Source of the DNA: Pseudomonas sp. dw_612
GTDB taxonomy: Bacteria; Pseudomonadota; Gammaproteobacteria; Pseudomonadales; Pseudomonadaceae
DNA length: 64,000 nucleotides
Reading direction: 5' to 3'
Assembly (NCBI RefSeq): GCF_018449725.1
Contig: NZ_JAAVVC010000006.1
Location: 248,001 to 312,000, forward strand
The position numbers and the translations under genes were made by a program. The notes beneath the pieces were generated by a model, which worked only from the letters and a program-made list of their open reading frames with translations, did no database searches and was not told the DNA's origin. How positions within the stretch are numbered: position 1 is the first letter of the stretch; the number at the start of each line of letters is the position of its first letter. Shown here in pieces: positions 43,765 through 54,128 of this stretch.

Positions 43765-44114
43765 GCCTTGAATTCCGTCCTTTGAATAAGCTGGGGCGGA
43801 TGGTGCAGGATTAAGCGGGCTCGTTCAAGGCGCAAATGCCGTGCTTGAGGATAGGGAAATCCCCTATGTGCGGGGTTTCGCTCAATGAATGCGGGGATTT
43901 GGACTTGCCGGGTTCCAACAGGAGGGAACGCGAACTCGAGAACTGCCAGTCAGTTTCAGACTAAAGTCGCCTTCAGCACGTAAAAGCCTTGTGCCACCAT
44001 TGTTGTTCACCCCCGTGTGTTCACTTCACTCTGGCCCGTCACCGGTCCAGGGCGGAAGCTATTTTTTGGCTTATTGCGCCTTGCGCAAACGCTGCACTGT
44101 TGGAGCTTCTTTTC
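43765..44114. other. Divergent intergenic region between vgrG and the OprD-type porin
   Basis: About 350 bases that must hold both promoters. There is an imperfect hairpin GAAATCCCC...GGGGTTTC near 43856-43880, with another GGGGATTT following. AAAGGACGG lies before vgrG and TGGAG before the porin. I could not fix a -35/-10 pair or a regulator site. Confidence 0.4.
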
Positions 44115-45416
44115 ATGCGTCCCCCATTTCCCCTCATCACACCGCGCCAGTCATTCGGCTTCGGTGCTTTAGTCCTGTGCGCCGGTTTTACCGGGCCGGT
44201 TCAAGCCAGCGGTTTTATCGACGACACCACCGCGAAGATCGAATCGCGCACGGTGTATTTCAACCGTGACTTTCGTGATGGGCACACCAGCAACGAGCAG
44301 GGCGCGTCCAAGCGTGAAGAGACGGCTCAAGGTTTCATTCTCAATCTGCAATCGGGTTACACCGAGGGCACCGTCGGTTTCGGTATCGATGCGCTGGGCA
44401 TGCTCGGGCTCAAGCTCGATTCCAGCGCCGACAGCAGCAACAGCGGCTTGCTGCCGTCGTCCGGCGAGAACCCGCGCGGTTCGAAAGACCAGTACGCCAA
44501 ACTCGGCCTGACCGCCAAAGTGCGGGTGTCGCAAAGTGTGTTGAAGTACGGTGCGTTGCTGCCGGACGTGCCGTTGCTCAAATACAACGACGGCCGATTG
44601 CTGCCGACCATGTTCAACGGCGCGCTGCTCACCTCCAAAGAGGTGAAAGACCTGACCGTTATGGCGGCGCGTCTGGATAAGTACACCGCGCGGGATTCGA
44701 CGGACTCCCAAGACATTCGCGTGCACTGCAAGAACAAGCGCTATGCCTGCAACGTCACTGCCGACCATTTCGACATGTACGGCTTTGACTACAAGATCAA
44801 CGAGCGCTTGACCGCGCAATATCACTACGCGGAGCTGGAGGACATCTATCGTCAGCACTTTGTCGGTGTGCTGGCCAACCAACCGTTGGGCGATGGCGTG
44901 CTGAAGGCGGATCTACGGGTACTGAAAAGTGCCGACAGCGGCGCCGCTCGCGCCGGTTCCATCGATAACCGAGCCCTGAGCGGCATGCTGTCGTATGCGT
45001 TGAGTGGCCACACCTTCAGCGCTGGTTGGCAGCGTATGAACGGCGACAACTCGATGCCGTACCTTGATGGCACCAATCCGTATCTGGTCAATTACGTGCA
45101 GGTCAACGACTTCGCCGCCGCGCAGGAGCGTTCGTGGCAGTTGCGTTATGACTATGACTTCAAGGCGATCGGCGTTAACGGGCTGAGTTTCCTGACCCGG
45201 TATGTGAACGGTGATCACATCAAGGTGCTGGGCAGCGATCAGGACGGGAAAGAGTGGGAGCGCGACAGCGAGCTTAAGTACGTGGTGCAGAGCGGGACGT
45301 TCAAGGATGTGAGTTTGCGGCTGAGGAATGCGACGTATCGGGCGAATGACGAGAAGTTTGCCCGGGATGTGGATGAGACGAGGCTGATTGTGAGTTACAA
45401 CTTTTCGGTGTTGTGA
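44115..45416 (+). CDS. OprD-family outer-membrane porin
   Basis: 433 aa from ATG 44115 (GGAG 10 bases upstream). Signal peptide ending ...GPVQASG. The OprD hallmarks are the start of the mature part FIDDTTAKIESRTVYFNRDFRDG, the LGMLGLKLDSS stretch, AKLGLTAKVRVSQSVLKYGALLPDVPLL and a C-terminal strand ending in VSYNFSVL. OprD channels take up basic amino acids or carboxylates (OccD/OccK groups); the substrate cannot be assigned. Monocistronic, followed by a REP doublet. Confidence 0.92.
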   Translation: MRPPFPLITPRQSFGFGALVLCAGFTGPVQASGFIDDTTAKIESRTVYFNRDFRDGHTSNEQGASKREETAQGFILNLQSGYTEGTVGFGIDALGMLGLKLDSSADSSNSGLLPSSGENPRGSKDQYAKLGLTAKVRVSQSVLKYGALLPDVPLLKYNDGRLLPTMFNGALLTSKEVKDLTVMAARLDKYTARDSTDSQDIRVHCKNKRYACNVTADHFDMYGFDYKINERLTAQYHYAELEDIYRQHFVGVLANQPLGDGVLKADLRVLKSADSGAARAGSIDNRALSGMLSYALSGHTFSAGWQRMNGDNSMPYLDGTNPYLVNYVQVNDFAAAQERSWQLRYDYDFKAIGVNGLSFLTRYVNGDHIKVLGSDQDGKEWERDSELKYVVQSGTFKDVSLRLRNATYRANDEKFARDVDETRLIVSYNFSVL

Positions 45417-45442
45417 TCGTTGGGGTAGCGGTGTGAGGTAGA

Positions 45443-45545
45443 TCGCTTTCGCGAGCAAGCCCGCTCCCACAGGGGATCTTCAGTGAACACAGCTATTGTG
45501 TTCGTCGACGATCCCCTGTGGGAGCGGGCTTGCTCGCGAAGAGGC
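45443..45545. repeat. Inverted REP pair, near-duplicate of 46321-46427
   Basis: Standard arms plus a spacer starting AGGGGATCTTCAGTGAACAC, which is shared with the doublet about 880 bases downstream. The two flank the lipoprotein gene. Confidence 0.9.
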
Positions 45546-45580
45546 CTTAAATGTTGCGGTACGGTCAACTGCACACTGGC

Positions 45581-46201
45581 TCAAAGCCAATGCCAGAACC
45601 GACTCCAAAACCCCCGACCCAGATCATTCTTGCACCCAGCATATTGCTGGGCATACATATCGGAACGCCCCTGAACCTTGCCCGCCGTCGCCACCAGCCA
45701 GCCTTTGCTGGCATAGGTTTTCTGACGATACCCGCCCCAGCCTTCGTGGTAGTTGAGGTATTGCCCGAAGGCGTCGTACTTGTACACGCCGTTGATGCTG
45801 GCGGTCTTGTCCATGTACCAGCCGACAAAGTCGATGGCGTCATCGAAATCCTCGCGGTCGGCCCCACTGCGGCCAGTGCTTTTTTGGTAGTCGGACCAGA
45901 CTTCATCCTTGGCTTGGGCATAACCGGACGCCGTCGACACCCGGCCCCACGGGATGATCCAAAGCAGGTATTTGCGCGGTGTCTTGGCGTCGTAACGATA
46001 GCCGGACTCCTGATACATGATCGCGAAAGGCACCTGGATCGGCACGCCCCAGCGTTTTTGCGTGACCTGGGCGGCGTCGTACCAGTCGCTCTTTTCCCGG
46101 AAGATTTCACAGAGATCGTTGGGGGAGCGGGGTGGTGAGGTGCTGCAACCGGCTAGCAGCGTGGTGAGTAGCAACAGTCCAGCCGTTTGCCTTGAGTTCA
46201 A
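45581..46201 (-). CDS. Lysozyme-fold (SLT-type) lipoprotein
   Basis: 206 aa with a lipobox LLAGC (Cys19), so anchored in an envelope membrane. The body matches the lytic-transglycosylase-like family: VPFAIMYQESGYRYDAK with the catalytic-type Glu in QES, ASGYAQAKDEVW and the DAIDFVGWYMD block, then YHEGWGGYR. Predicted to cleave peptidoglycan glycan strands, though the exact subfamily is uncertain. Flanked on both sides by nearly identical REP doublets. Confidence 0.82.
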   Translation of the reverse strand: MNSRQTAGLLLLTTLLAGCSTSPPRSPNDLCEIFREKSDWYDAAQVTQKRWGVPIQVPFAIMYQESGYRYDAKTPRKYLLWIIPWGRVSTASGYAQAKDEVWSDYQKSTGRSGADREDFDDAIDFVGWYMDKTASINGVYKYDAFGQYLNYHEGWGGYRQKTYASKGWLVATAGKVQGRSDMYAQQYAGCKNDLGRGFWSRFWHWL

Positions 46202-46320
46202 AAGTCCGTCTTCCTGTCGTGCGCGTAAAAGGGCGACAGTTTACCTATTCACGGCAAGGGCGGGTGATTGAGAGGTATGGCTTTTTGGTGTCGTGATCTT
46301 GAGGTGGGCGGTGTCTGGCA

Positions 46321-46427
46321 GGCCGCTTTCGCGAGCAAGCCCGCTCCCACAGGGGATCTTCAGTGAACACAGATGTTGTGTTCGACAACGATCCATTGTG
46401 GGAGCGGGCTTGCTCGCGAAGAAGCCC
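46321..46427. repeat. Inverted REP pair, near-duplicate of 45443-45545
   Basis: Same arms, same first 22 bases of spacer, then slight divergence (GATGTTGTG against GCTATTGTG). Lies directly after the mtlZ stop and can act as end of the mtl transcript. Confidence 0.9.
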
Positions 46428-46433
46428 TAAAAC

Positions 46434-47378
46434 TCAGCGGAGATCTAGCAGATGGCGATACGGCAAATCCGGCCCGGTTTTGCTGCACGTCAACGCCGCC
46501 GCCTGCACCGCAAACTTCAGCATCCCGTCAATTTGCTCACGACTCAGCCGCTGAACACCGTCCACCGAATCCAGTTGATGTTCGGTCAGCCAGGCAATCA
46601 ACGCCGCCTGGAAGGTATCGCCGGCGCCCACGGTGTCGGCAACTTTCACCGAAACGGATGGCACCGACCACGAACCATGCACACGACTGAACACTGTCGC
46701 GCCTTCACCACCCCGGGTCAGGAACACCAACTGACAGCGATGCTGCAACCAGCCCTCGATCACCCGCTGCGGATCCTGTTCGGGATACAGCAGGCTCAAG
46801 TCTTCATCGCTGACTTTGATCAGGTCGGCCAATTCCACCAATTCTGCAATCCGCGAACGCCACAGGTCGATGTTCGGCTCGGGATTCAACCGTACATTCG
46901 GATCAAGGCTGATCAGGCGTTTGCCGCTTTCGCGACCCACCAACGCCAGCAGCGTGTCGGCAATCGGTTGCACCACCAGCGAAAACGAGCCGATGTGCAA
47001 GCCGCGCACCTCAGGCCCGAGTACCGGCAGGTGCTCAAGGCGTAGCTGCCGATCCGCACAACCTTCGCCACGGAAGCTGTAGTGGGGCGAGCCATTGGCG
47101 CCGACCGCAACCATTGCCAACGTGGTCGGCGCGGCGAAATCGACGAGGTAGTCCGGGCGCACACCTTCATCCTGCAACACTTGCTGCAAACGTCGGCCAA
47201 GGTAGTCGGTGGACAACCCGGCAAACAGCGCCGCGTCCACGCCCAAGCGGCGCAGACCGACCGCCACGTTGAACGGCGAGCCACCGGCAATCGCCTTGAA
47301 ATTCACTTTCGAAGCCAGACCGCTCGCATCGTCTTCGCTGAAGAAATCGAACAGCGCTTCGCCACACACCAGATACAT
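46434..47378 (-). CDS. mtlZ: Fructokinase of the mannitol operon
   Basis: 314 aa from ATG 47378, 13 bases after the mtlY stop; a longer frame to 47408 overlaps mtlY. PfkB family: N-terminal GGSPFNVAVGLRRLG substrate motif and the C-terminal signature DTVGAGDTFQAALI with the catalytic Asp and anion hole. It phosphorylates the fructose formed from mannitol by MtlD to fructose-6-phosphate. Last gene of the mtl operon as known from P. fluorescens. Confidence 0.9.
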   Translation of the reverse strand: MYLVCGEALFDFFSEDDASGLASKVNFKAIAGGSPFNVAVGLRRLGVDAALFAGLSTDYLGRRLQQVLQDEGVRPDYLVDFAAPTTLAMVAVGANGSPHYSFRGEGCADRQLRLEHLPVLGPEVRGLHIGSFSLVVQPIADTLLALVGRESGKRLISLDPNVRLNPEPNIDLWRSRIAELVELADLIKVSDEDLSLLYPEQDPQRVIEGWLQHRCQLVFLTRGGEGATVFSRVHGSWSVPSVSVKVADTVGAGDTFQAALIAWLTEHQLDSVDGVQRLSREQIDGMLKFAVQAAALTCSKTGPDLPYRHLLDLR

Positions 47379-47391
47379 AATTGTTCGCTCT

Positions 47392-48888
47392 TTAAAGGGT
47401 TGCGACATGCTGTTGATAGCGCTCGTAGGCTTGCTGAGCGGCTGTCACATTGTCGGCGATCGGCAGGGTTTCGCTGGCCAGATCGAGTTTTACGCAGCGT
47501 TCGCACAAATCCGCCAGGGTGCTTTCATGGCCGTTAGCCCAGGACTTGCACCACGCCGCTTGAATCGCCGCGCCCAGGGCCGCGGCTTCGGCTTGTTCGG
47601 TGCAGATCACCGGGGTGTTCATGATATCGGCGACGATCTGCCGCCACACCGGGCTTTTCGAGCCGCCACCGATCAGGCAGATGCTGCGACTTTGTAAGCC
47701 ATTCTGGCGCAGCAGGTCCAGTCCGTAACGCAAACCGAAGGTGGTGCCCTCGACGGCGGCGCGGCACAGGTTGGCCTGGGTCAGGTTGGTCATGGTCAGG
47801 CCGTGCAGGCTGCCGGTGGCGTGGGGCAGAGCGGGAACGCGTTCGCCGTTGAGGAACGGCAGCATGCACACGCCGTCCGCACCAATCGGCGCATGGGCGA
47901 CCAGATTGTTGAACTGTTCGATATCCAGCTCGAACAATTCGCGAATCACACCGGTGGCATTGGTCAGGTTCATGGTGCAGATCAACGGCAACCAGCCTCC
48001 GCTTGACGAGCAGAACGTCGCGACCGAGGCGTCCGGGCTGACTTTGGGCTGTTCCGAGTAGGCGTAGACCGTGCCGGAAGAGCCGAGGCTCATGGTGATC
48101 GCGCCGGGCTGAATGTTGCCGGTGCCAATGGCGCCCATCATGTTGTCGCCGCCGCCGCTGGAGACCAGCGCTTGCGGGTTGATGCCCAGGTGCTCGGCGA
48201 TGCTTGGCAGGATCGTGCCGACCGCTTGGTGCGCGTCGATCAGCTCCGGCAGCGCGGCTTGCAGGCGTCCGGTGGAATCGATATCGCGCAGCAACTGCAA
48301 GTCCCACTGACGGGTGCGCACGTTGAAATAACCGGTGCCAGAGGCGTCGCCGTATTCGCTGCAACTGCGGCCGGTCAGCCAATAGTTGAGGAAGTCGTGG
48401 GGCAGCAGAATGCGCGCGATGCGGGCGAAAATCTGTGGGTGTTGTTCTTTGGTCCAGAGCAGTTTGGACACGGTGTAGCCCGGCGCAATGACGATGCCGA
48501 GGCGTTCCAGAGAGCCTTTCTCGCCGCCCAGATGCGCGAGCAGGCGGTCGTTTTCCGGGGTGGACTCGGTGTCGCACCAGAGTTTGGCCGGGCGCAGCAC
48601 CTGGCCTTGGTCGTCGAGCAGCACCAAACCGTGTTGCTGGCCGGAAACGCCGATGCCGAGGATGTCCTGGCCGTCGACGTTGGCGGCGAGCAGGGCGCGG
48701 CGGGTGGCCAGAGCGAAAGCTTCGAGCCATTGGTTGGTGTCTTGCTCGCGCCGGCCGTTGGCGCCGCTGATCAGCGTGTGGGAGGCGGCCCCCTGGCCCA
48801 GCACCTGACCGCTGACGGCATCGAGGATGATGGCTTTGGTGCCTTGGGTGCCGCAGTCGATGCCGAGGAATAGTTGTTGGTTTGCCAT
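47392..48888 (-). CDS. mtlY: Xylulokinase of the polyol operon
   Basis: 498 aa from ATG 48888 (MANQQLFLGIDCGTQGTKAI). FGGY-family kinase: N-terminal phosphate loop GIDCGTQGTKA, substrate region GVSGQQHGLVLLD, and C-terminal ICLIGGGSKSPVWRQIVADI with the nucleotide-binding loop. It phosphorylates D-xylulose formed from arabitol by the broad-specificity dehydrogenase MtlD. Unusually separated from mtlD by a 525-base repeat element. Confidence 0.92.
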   Translation of the reverse strand: MANQQLFLGIDCGTQGTKAIILDAVSGQVLGQGAASHTLISGANGRREQDTNQWLEAFALATRRALLAANVDGQDILGIGVSGQQHGLVLLDDQGQVLRPAKLWCDTESTPENDRLLAHLGGEKGSLERLGIVIAPGYTVSKLLWTKEQHPQIFARIARILLPHDFLNYWLTGRSCSEYGDASGTGYFNVRTRQWDLQLLRDIDSTGRLQAALPELIDAHQAVGTILPSIAEHLGINPQALVSSGGGDNMMGAIGTGNIQPGAITMSLGSSGTVYAYSEQPKVSPDASVATFCSSSGGWLPLICTMNLTNATGVIRELFELDIEQFNNLVAHAPIGADGVCMLPFLNGERVPALPHATGSLHGLTMTNLTQANLCRAAVEGTTFGLRYGLDLLRQNGLQSRSICLIGGGSKSPVWRQIVADIMNTPVICTEQAEAAALGAAIQAAWCKSWANGHESTLADLCERCVKLDLASETLPIADNVTAAQQAYERYQQHVATL

Positions 48889-48927
48889 GGGATATCCAAA
48901 ACGTTGAAAACGGGCCACGATCAAGAG

Positions 48928-49452
48928 CCACCCCTCACCCCAGCCCTCCCGAAACGTCGGACCGCCCCAAGGGGGAGAGGGGGAAAGGGAGCCGATCTCC
49001 ATGCTTTTCAAACCTGAGTTCGACTCGAGGTTTCAGGTCGATGTATCTCGAAAAAACAACTCGGTCAGTCCCCGCTACCCCTTGGTGAGAGGGGGGGAAA
49101 GGGAGCCGATCTCCATGCTTTTCAAACCTGAGTTCGACTCGAGGTTTCAGGTCGATGTATCTCGAAAAAACAACTCGGTCAGCCCCCGCTACCCCTTGGT
49201 GAGAGGGGGGAAAGGGAGCCGATCTCCATGCTTTTCAAACCTGAGTTCGACTCGAGGTTTCAGGTCGATGTATCTCGAAAAAACAACTCGGTCAGTCCCC
49301 GCTACCCCTTGGTGAGAGAGGGGGAAAGGGAGCCGATCTCCATGCTTTTCGAACCTGAGTTCGACTCGAGGTTTCAGGTCGATGTATCTCGAAAAAACAA
49401 CTCGGTCAGTGTCCCCTCTACCCCTTGGGGAGAGGGTTAGGGTGAGGGGTGG
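48928..49452. repeat. Tandem array of four ~114-bp units within inverted ends
   Basis: The unit contains GAGCCGATCTCCATGCTTTT, TGAGTTCGACTCGAGGTTTC, GGTCGATGTATCTCG and CAACTCGGTCAGTCCC. Unit marks GCCGATCTCC recur at 48991, 49105, 49218 and 49332, that is periods of 114, 113 and 114. The first three are almost identical, the fourth more diverged. The whole is bounded by a perfect 13-bp inverted pair, CCACCCCTCACCC (48928-48940) and GGGTGAGGGGTGG (49440-49452). Short internal frames repeat but the 113-base unit breaks phase, so it is not coding. Lies between mtlD and mtlY. Confidence 0.9.
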
Positions 49453-49474
49453 TTCCCCCTGACACTCAACCAAT

Positions 49475-50947
49475 CTAAGCCAACACCCGCTCCAATGTCC
49501 GCGTAACCCCCACTTCCCGCAAGCTGTTGCAGCACCATTCAAACGCCGCAACAAACTCTGGCGAACGCGGGATCGCGGTTCCGAAGATCTCTTCAACCTC
49601 CAGCAACCGCTGAGTAATCAACGCATCATCCGCCACCAGCGCCTGACAGAACGCCGCCCGTGGGTCCGGAATCGAGTAGGTCACGCCATTCTCATCCACG
49701 CCCTTCAAATACAAAGCCCAGGCTGCCACGACCAACGCCGCACGCTTGGTTTCCTGACCGTCGGCAATCAAACGGTTAAGCGTCGGCACGGTGAATTTCG
49801 GAAACTTCGACGAGCCGTCCGAACACACCCGCTCCAACTGATCGGCAATCGCCTGGTTGGAAAAGCGCGCCACCAGGGTGTTCTTGTAATCCGTCAGATC
49901 GATCCCCGGCACCGGCGCCAGTTGCGGCGTGACGTCCAGGTCCATATAGGCGCGCATGTACTGCACGAACAGCGGGTCGTTCATGGTTTCGTGGACGAAG
50001 CGGTAACCCTTCAAGAACCCCAAATAGGTCAGGGCCAAGTGGCTGCCGTTAAGCAACTTGATCTTCATCTCTTCGTAGGGCGTGACGTCGTCGGTGAACT
50101 GCACGCCGACCTTTTCCCAGGCCGGGCGACCGTTGACGAACTTGTCTTCCAGCACCCATTGCACAAACGGTTCGCAGACCACCGGCCAGGCGTCGTCGAC
50201 CGCGTGTTTGTCGTGCAGTTGCAGCTTGTGCTCGGTGCTGGTCATCGGCGTAATGCGGTCGACCATGGCGTTGGGGAAACTGACGTTCTGGTCGATCCAG
50301 TCCCGCAGATCGGCATCGCGCAGGGCAGCGAAGGCCAGCAGCGCCTTGCGGGTGACCGCGCCGTTGTGCGGCAGGTTATCGCAGGACATCAAAGTGAACG
50401 CTGGCGTACCGGCGGCGCGACGTTTGGCCAGCGCTGCGCAGAGGAAACCGAACACGGTTTTCGGTGCATTCGGGTGCGCCAGGTCATGCTGAATCAACGG
50501 CAGATGGGCCATGAATTCGCCGTTGCTGTCGTCGATGCAGTAACCGCCCTCGGTGATGGTCAGGGAGACGATGCGGATCTCGGGGCTGGCGAGTTTGTCG
50601 ATCAGCGCGTCGGCGCCATCTTCGGCCAGCAACATGTCGCGAATCGAGCCGATCACCCGCACTTCAGCGTCGTCGTTGTCGCCCAGTTCAAACAAGGTGA
50701 ACAGGTAATCCTGCTCCTTCAAATCGTCCCGGGCGCGGCGGTCTTCGGCGCGCAGGCCAACCCCGCAAATCGCCCAGTCCAGGCCTTCGCCGGTGTTCAT
50801 CAACGCATCGGTGTAATACGCCTGATGCGCCCGATGAAAACCGCCGACGCCGATGTGGGCGATGCCTTGGCGCGTATCGCTCAGGGCGTAGGCGGGCAGC
50901 ACCACCTCAGGCGCGAGGCGATGGAGGTTCTGTTTATTGAGTTTCAT
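49475..50947 (-). CDS. mtlD: Mannitol 2-dehydrogenase
   Basis: 490 aa, a polyol-specific long-chain dehydrogenase. NAD-binding N-terminal part with IAHIGVGGFHRAHQAYY; the catalytic lysine segment is KIKLLNGSHLALTYLG, with the conserved Asn-His set around it. Oxidises D-mannitol, D-arabitol and D-sorbitol with NAD+, giving fructose or xylulose for MtlZ and MtlY. Starts 12 bases after the mtlK stop. Confidence 0.94.
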   Translation of the reverse strand: MKLNKQNLHRLAPEVVLPAYALSDTRQGIAHIGVGGFHRAHQAYYTDALMNTGEGLDWAICGVGLRAEDRRARDDLKEQDYLFTLFELGDNDDAEVRVIGSIRDMLLAEDGADALIDKLASPEIRIVSLTITEGGYCIDDSNGEFMAHLPLIQHDLAHPNAPKTVFGFLCAALAKRRAAGTPAFTLMSCDNLPHNGAVTRKALLAFAALRDADLRDWIDQNVSFPNAMVDRITPMTSTEHKLQLHDKHAVDDAWPVVCEPFVQWVLEDKFVNGRPAWEKVGVQFTDDVTPYEEMKIKLLNGSHLALTYLGFLKGYRFVHETMNDPLFVQYMRAYMDLDVTPQLAPVPGIDLTDYKNTLVARFSNQAIADQLERVCSDGSSKFPKFTVPTLNRLIADGQETKRAALVVAAWALYLKGVDENGVTYSIPDPRAAFCQALVADDALITQRLLEVEEIFGTAIPRSPEFVAAFEWCCNSLREVGVTRTLERVLA

Positions 50948-50959
50948 CGCATAGTCTCG

Positions 50960-52063
<1,104 letters not shown>

Positions 52064-52110
52064 GATGATGGGCCTCCACGTGTTGTTATTCAGTTGAGCT
52101 GCGCGGCCTT

Positions 52111-52204
52111 GAAGATCAAAAGATCGCAGGCTGCGCCAGCTCCTACAGGGGATCGCGTGGATCGGGGGCTCTGTGTAGGAGCTGCCGAAGGCTGCGATCT
52201 TTTA
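52111..52204. repeat. Inverted REP pair between mtlG and mtlK
   Basis: Arms GATCAAAAGATCGCAGGCTG and GTAGGAGCTGCCGAAGGCTG with a spacer of about 40 bases; the left arm is diverged. It sits within an operon, so it may tune mRNA stability or expression of the distal genes. Confidence 0.8.
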
Positions 52205-52209
52205 GCGAT

Positions 52210-53040
52210 TCATTTCACAGCGCCAAACGACAGGCCGCGGACCAGTTGTTTCTGGCTGATCCAGCCAAAGATCAGGATCGGCGCGCACGCCAGGGTCGAT
52301 ACGGCCGACAACTTGGCCCAGAACAGGCCTTCGGGGCTTGAGTACGAGGCGATCAACGCGGTCAGTGGCGCGGCTTTGGACGAGGTCAGGTTCAAGGACC
52401 AGAACGCTTCGTTCCAGCACAGGATCAGCGACAGCAACACCGTGGAGGCCAGGCCACCCTTGGCGATCGGCAGCAGCACCCGGACCATTTCCTGCCACAG
52501 GGTTGCTCCGTCGAGGCGAGCGGCTTCGAGGATGTCTTTCGGGATGTCCTTGAAGTAGGTGTAAATCATCCAGACCACGATCGGCAGGTTGATCAGCGTG
52601 TAGATCACGATCAGCGCGATGCGGGTATCGAGCAGGCCGAAACTCTTGGCCAGCAGATAGATCGGCATCAGCACGCCCACCGGCGGCAGCATCTTGGTGG
52701 AGAGCATCCACAGCAAGGTGCCTTTGGTGCGTTTGGTTTCGTAGAACGCCATCGAGTAGGCCGCCGGCACCGCGATCAGCAGGCAAAGGGCCGTGGCGCT
52801 GAAGGAAATCACCACCGAGTTCCAGGCGAAGCTGAAGTAATCGCTGCGCTCATTGATGTGCAGGTAGTTTTCCAGCGTCGGCGTGAAAATGAACTGCGGC
52901 GGCGTGGCGAACGCGTCGATTTCGGTTTTGAAACTGGTCAGCACCATCCAGAAGATCGGGAAGAAGATCAGGATCGCGATGGCCCAGGCCAGGGTGCCGA
53001 GCAGCAAACTTTGCAGGCGGCGGGATTGTTGAAGAGTCAT
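52210..53040 (-). CDS. mtlG: Polyol ABC transporter permease
   Basis: 276 aa with six membrane helices. The cytoplasmic EAA loop, contact site for the ATPase, reads EAARLDGATLWQEMVRVLLP. Belongs to the MalG-like group (short N-terminus, PAAYSMAFYETKRTKG segment). Works with MtlF. Ten bases separate it from mtlF. Confidence 0.93.
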   Translation of the reverse strand: MTLQQSRRLQSLLLGTLAWAIAILIFFPIFWMVLTSFKTEIDAFATPPQFIFTPTLENYLHINERSDYFSFAWNSVVISFSATALCLLIAVPAAYSMAFYETKRTKGTLLWMLSTKMLPPVGVLMPIYLLAKSFGLLDTRIALIVIYTLINLPIVVWMIYTYFKDIPKDILEAARLDGATLWQEMVRVLLPIAKGGLASTVLLSLILCWNEAFWSLNLTSSKAAPLTALIASYSSPEGLFWAKLSAVSTLACAPILIFGWISQKQLVRGLSFGAVK

Positions 53041-53050
53041 GGCGCAGGCC

Positions 53051-53977
53051 TCAGGCTTTGTCTGTCAGGTTTTTGCCGATCATGCGCACCAGCACGATGG
53101 CCGCGACGTTGGCAATCACCACCGCGATCAAACCGCCGGCGGACGCCATGCCGACATCGAACTGCACCAGCGCCTGGTTGTAGATCAGGTAGGCGAGGTT
53201 GGTCGACGCGTATCCGGGGCCACCGTTGGTGGTGGTGAAGATTTCGGCAAACACGGAGAGCAGGAAAATCGTTTCGATCATCACCACCACCGCGATGGGA
53301 CGCGCCAGGTGCGGCAGGGTCAGGTGCCAGAAGATCGCGACCGGGCCGGCACCGTCGAGGCGTGCGGCTTCTTTCTGTTCCTGGTCGAGGGACTGCATGG
53401 CGGTCATCAGGATCAGGATCGCGAAGGGCAGCCATTGCCAGGACACAATGATGATGATCGACAGCAGCGGGTAGTGGGCCAGCCAGTCCACCGGTTGCGC
53501 GCCGAACAGTTTCCAGACGTAGGCGAGAATCCCCGACACCGGATGGAAAATCAGGTTCTTCCAGATCAGCGCACCGACGGTGGGCATGATGAAGAATGGC
53601 GAAATCAGCATGACCCGCACAATGCCGCGACCGAGAAACTCACTGGCCTCCAGCAACGCACTGATCAACACGCCGAACACCACGCTGATCAGCAGCACAC
53701 TGCCCACCAATAGCAACGTGTTGGTGGCGCCGGGCAGGAAACCCGAGTCGGTCAGGAAGTAGGTGAAGTTCTCCAGCCCCACGAACTCGTTCTCGCCGGG
53801 GTTGAGCAGGTTGTAGCGGATCACCGAGAAGTAGAGGGTCATGCCCAGCGGCACGATCATCCACAGCAGCAACATGGCTACCGAAGGACTGACCAGAAAC
53901 CAGCCGGGGTTGGACAACCGGCTTTTACGCACCGGTTGGGGAATGTCCATTTGAGCTTTGGCAGTTGAAATATTCAT
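53051..53977 (-). CDS. mtlF: Polyol ABC transporter permease
   Basis: 308 aa, MalF-like. Six helices, starting PGWFLVSPSVAMLLLWMIVP, and the EAA loop EAARLDGAGPVAIFWHLTLP. Forms the membrane channel with MtlG for mannitol, sorbitol and arabitol uptake. The first ATG (53977) is used; an ATG nine codons in is also possible. Confidence 0.93.
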   Translation of the reverse strand: MNISTAKAQMDIPQPVRKSRLSNPGWFLVSPSVAMLLLWMIVPLGMTLYFSVIRYNLLNPGENEFVGLENFTYFLTDSGFLPGATNTLLLVGSVLLISVVFGVLISALLEASEFLGRGIVRVMLISPFFIMPTVGALIWKNLIFHPVSGILAYVWKLFGAQPVDWLAHYPLLSIIIIVSWQWLPFAILILMTAMQSLDQEQKEAARLDGAGPVAIFWHLTLPHLARPIAVVVMIETIFLLSVFAEIFTTTNGGPGYASTNLAYLIYNQALVQFDVGMASAGGLIAVVIANVAAIVLVRMIGKNLTDKA

Positions 53978-54012
53978 GGCGTTAAAACCGATTCATGCAG
54001 ACCTATGAAGAT

Positions 54013-54107
54013 CCAATGTGGGAGCGAGCTTGCTCGCGATGGCGGTGGATCAGTCACCCACAGTGTTGAATGGGCGACCGTCATCGCGAGCAAGCTCGCT
54101 CCCACAT
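54013..54107. repeat. Inverted REP pair between mtlE and mtlF (GTGGGAGCGAGCTTGCTCGC variant)
   Basis: Arms with A in place of G at one position (GCGAGC), spacer about 45 bases. Position between the abundant binding-protein gene and the permease genes is typical of elements that keep downstream expression lower. Confidence 0.85.
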
Positions 54108-54128
54108 AAGGCGGGAGCAGGTTGCGGG

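Noticed and set aside
41764..43785. 673-codon open frame antisense to vgrG
   Set aside because: It mirrors the vgrG frame, has Gly/Val/Phe/Glu-heavy composition and no domain; long antisense frames are expected in GC-rich genes. vgrG has clear domains.
49001..49440. Repeated 38-residue coding unit in the tandem repeat
   Set aside because: One period is 113 bases, which breaks the phase, and frames exist on both strands; better explained as non-coding repeat.
48991..49452. CRISPR-like array
   Set aside because: The units are contiguous, ~114 bp, without unique spacers, and no cas gene is near. It is a tandem repeat.
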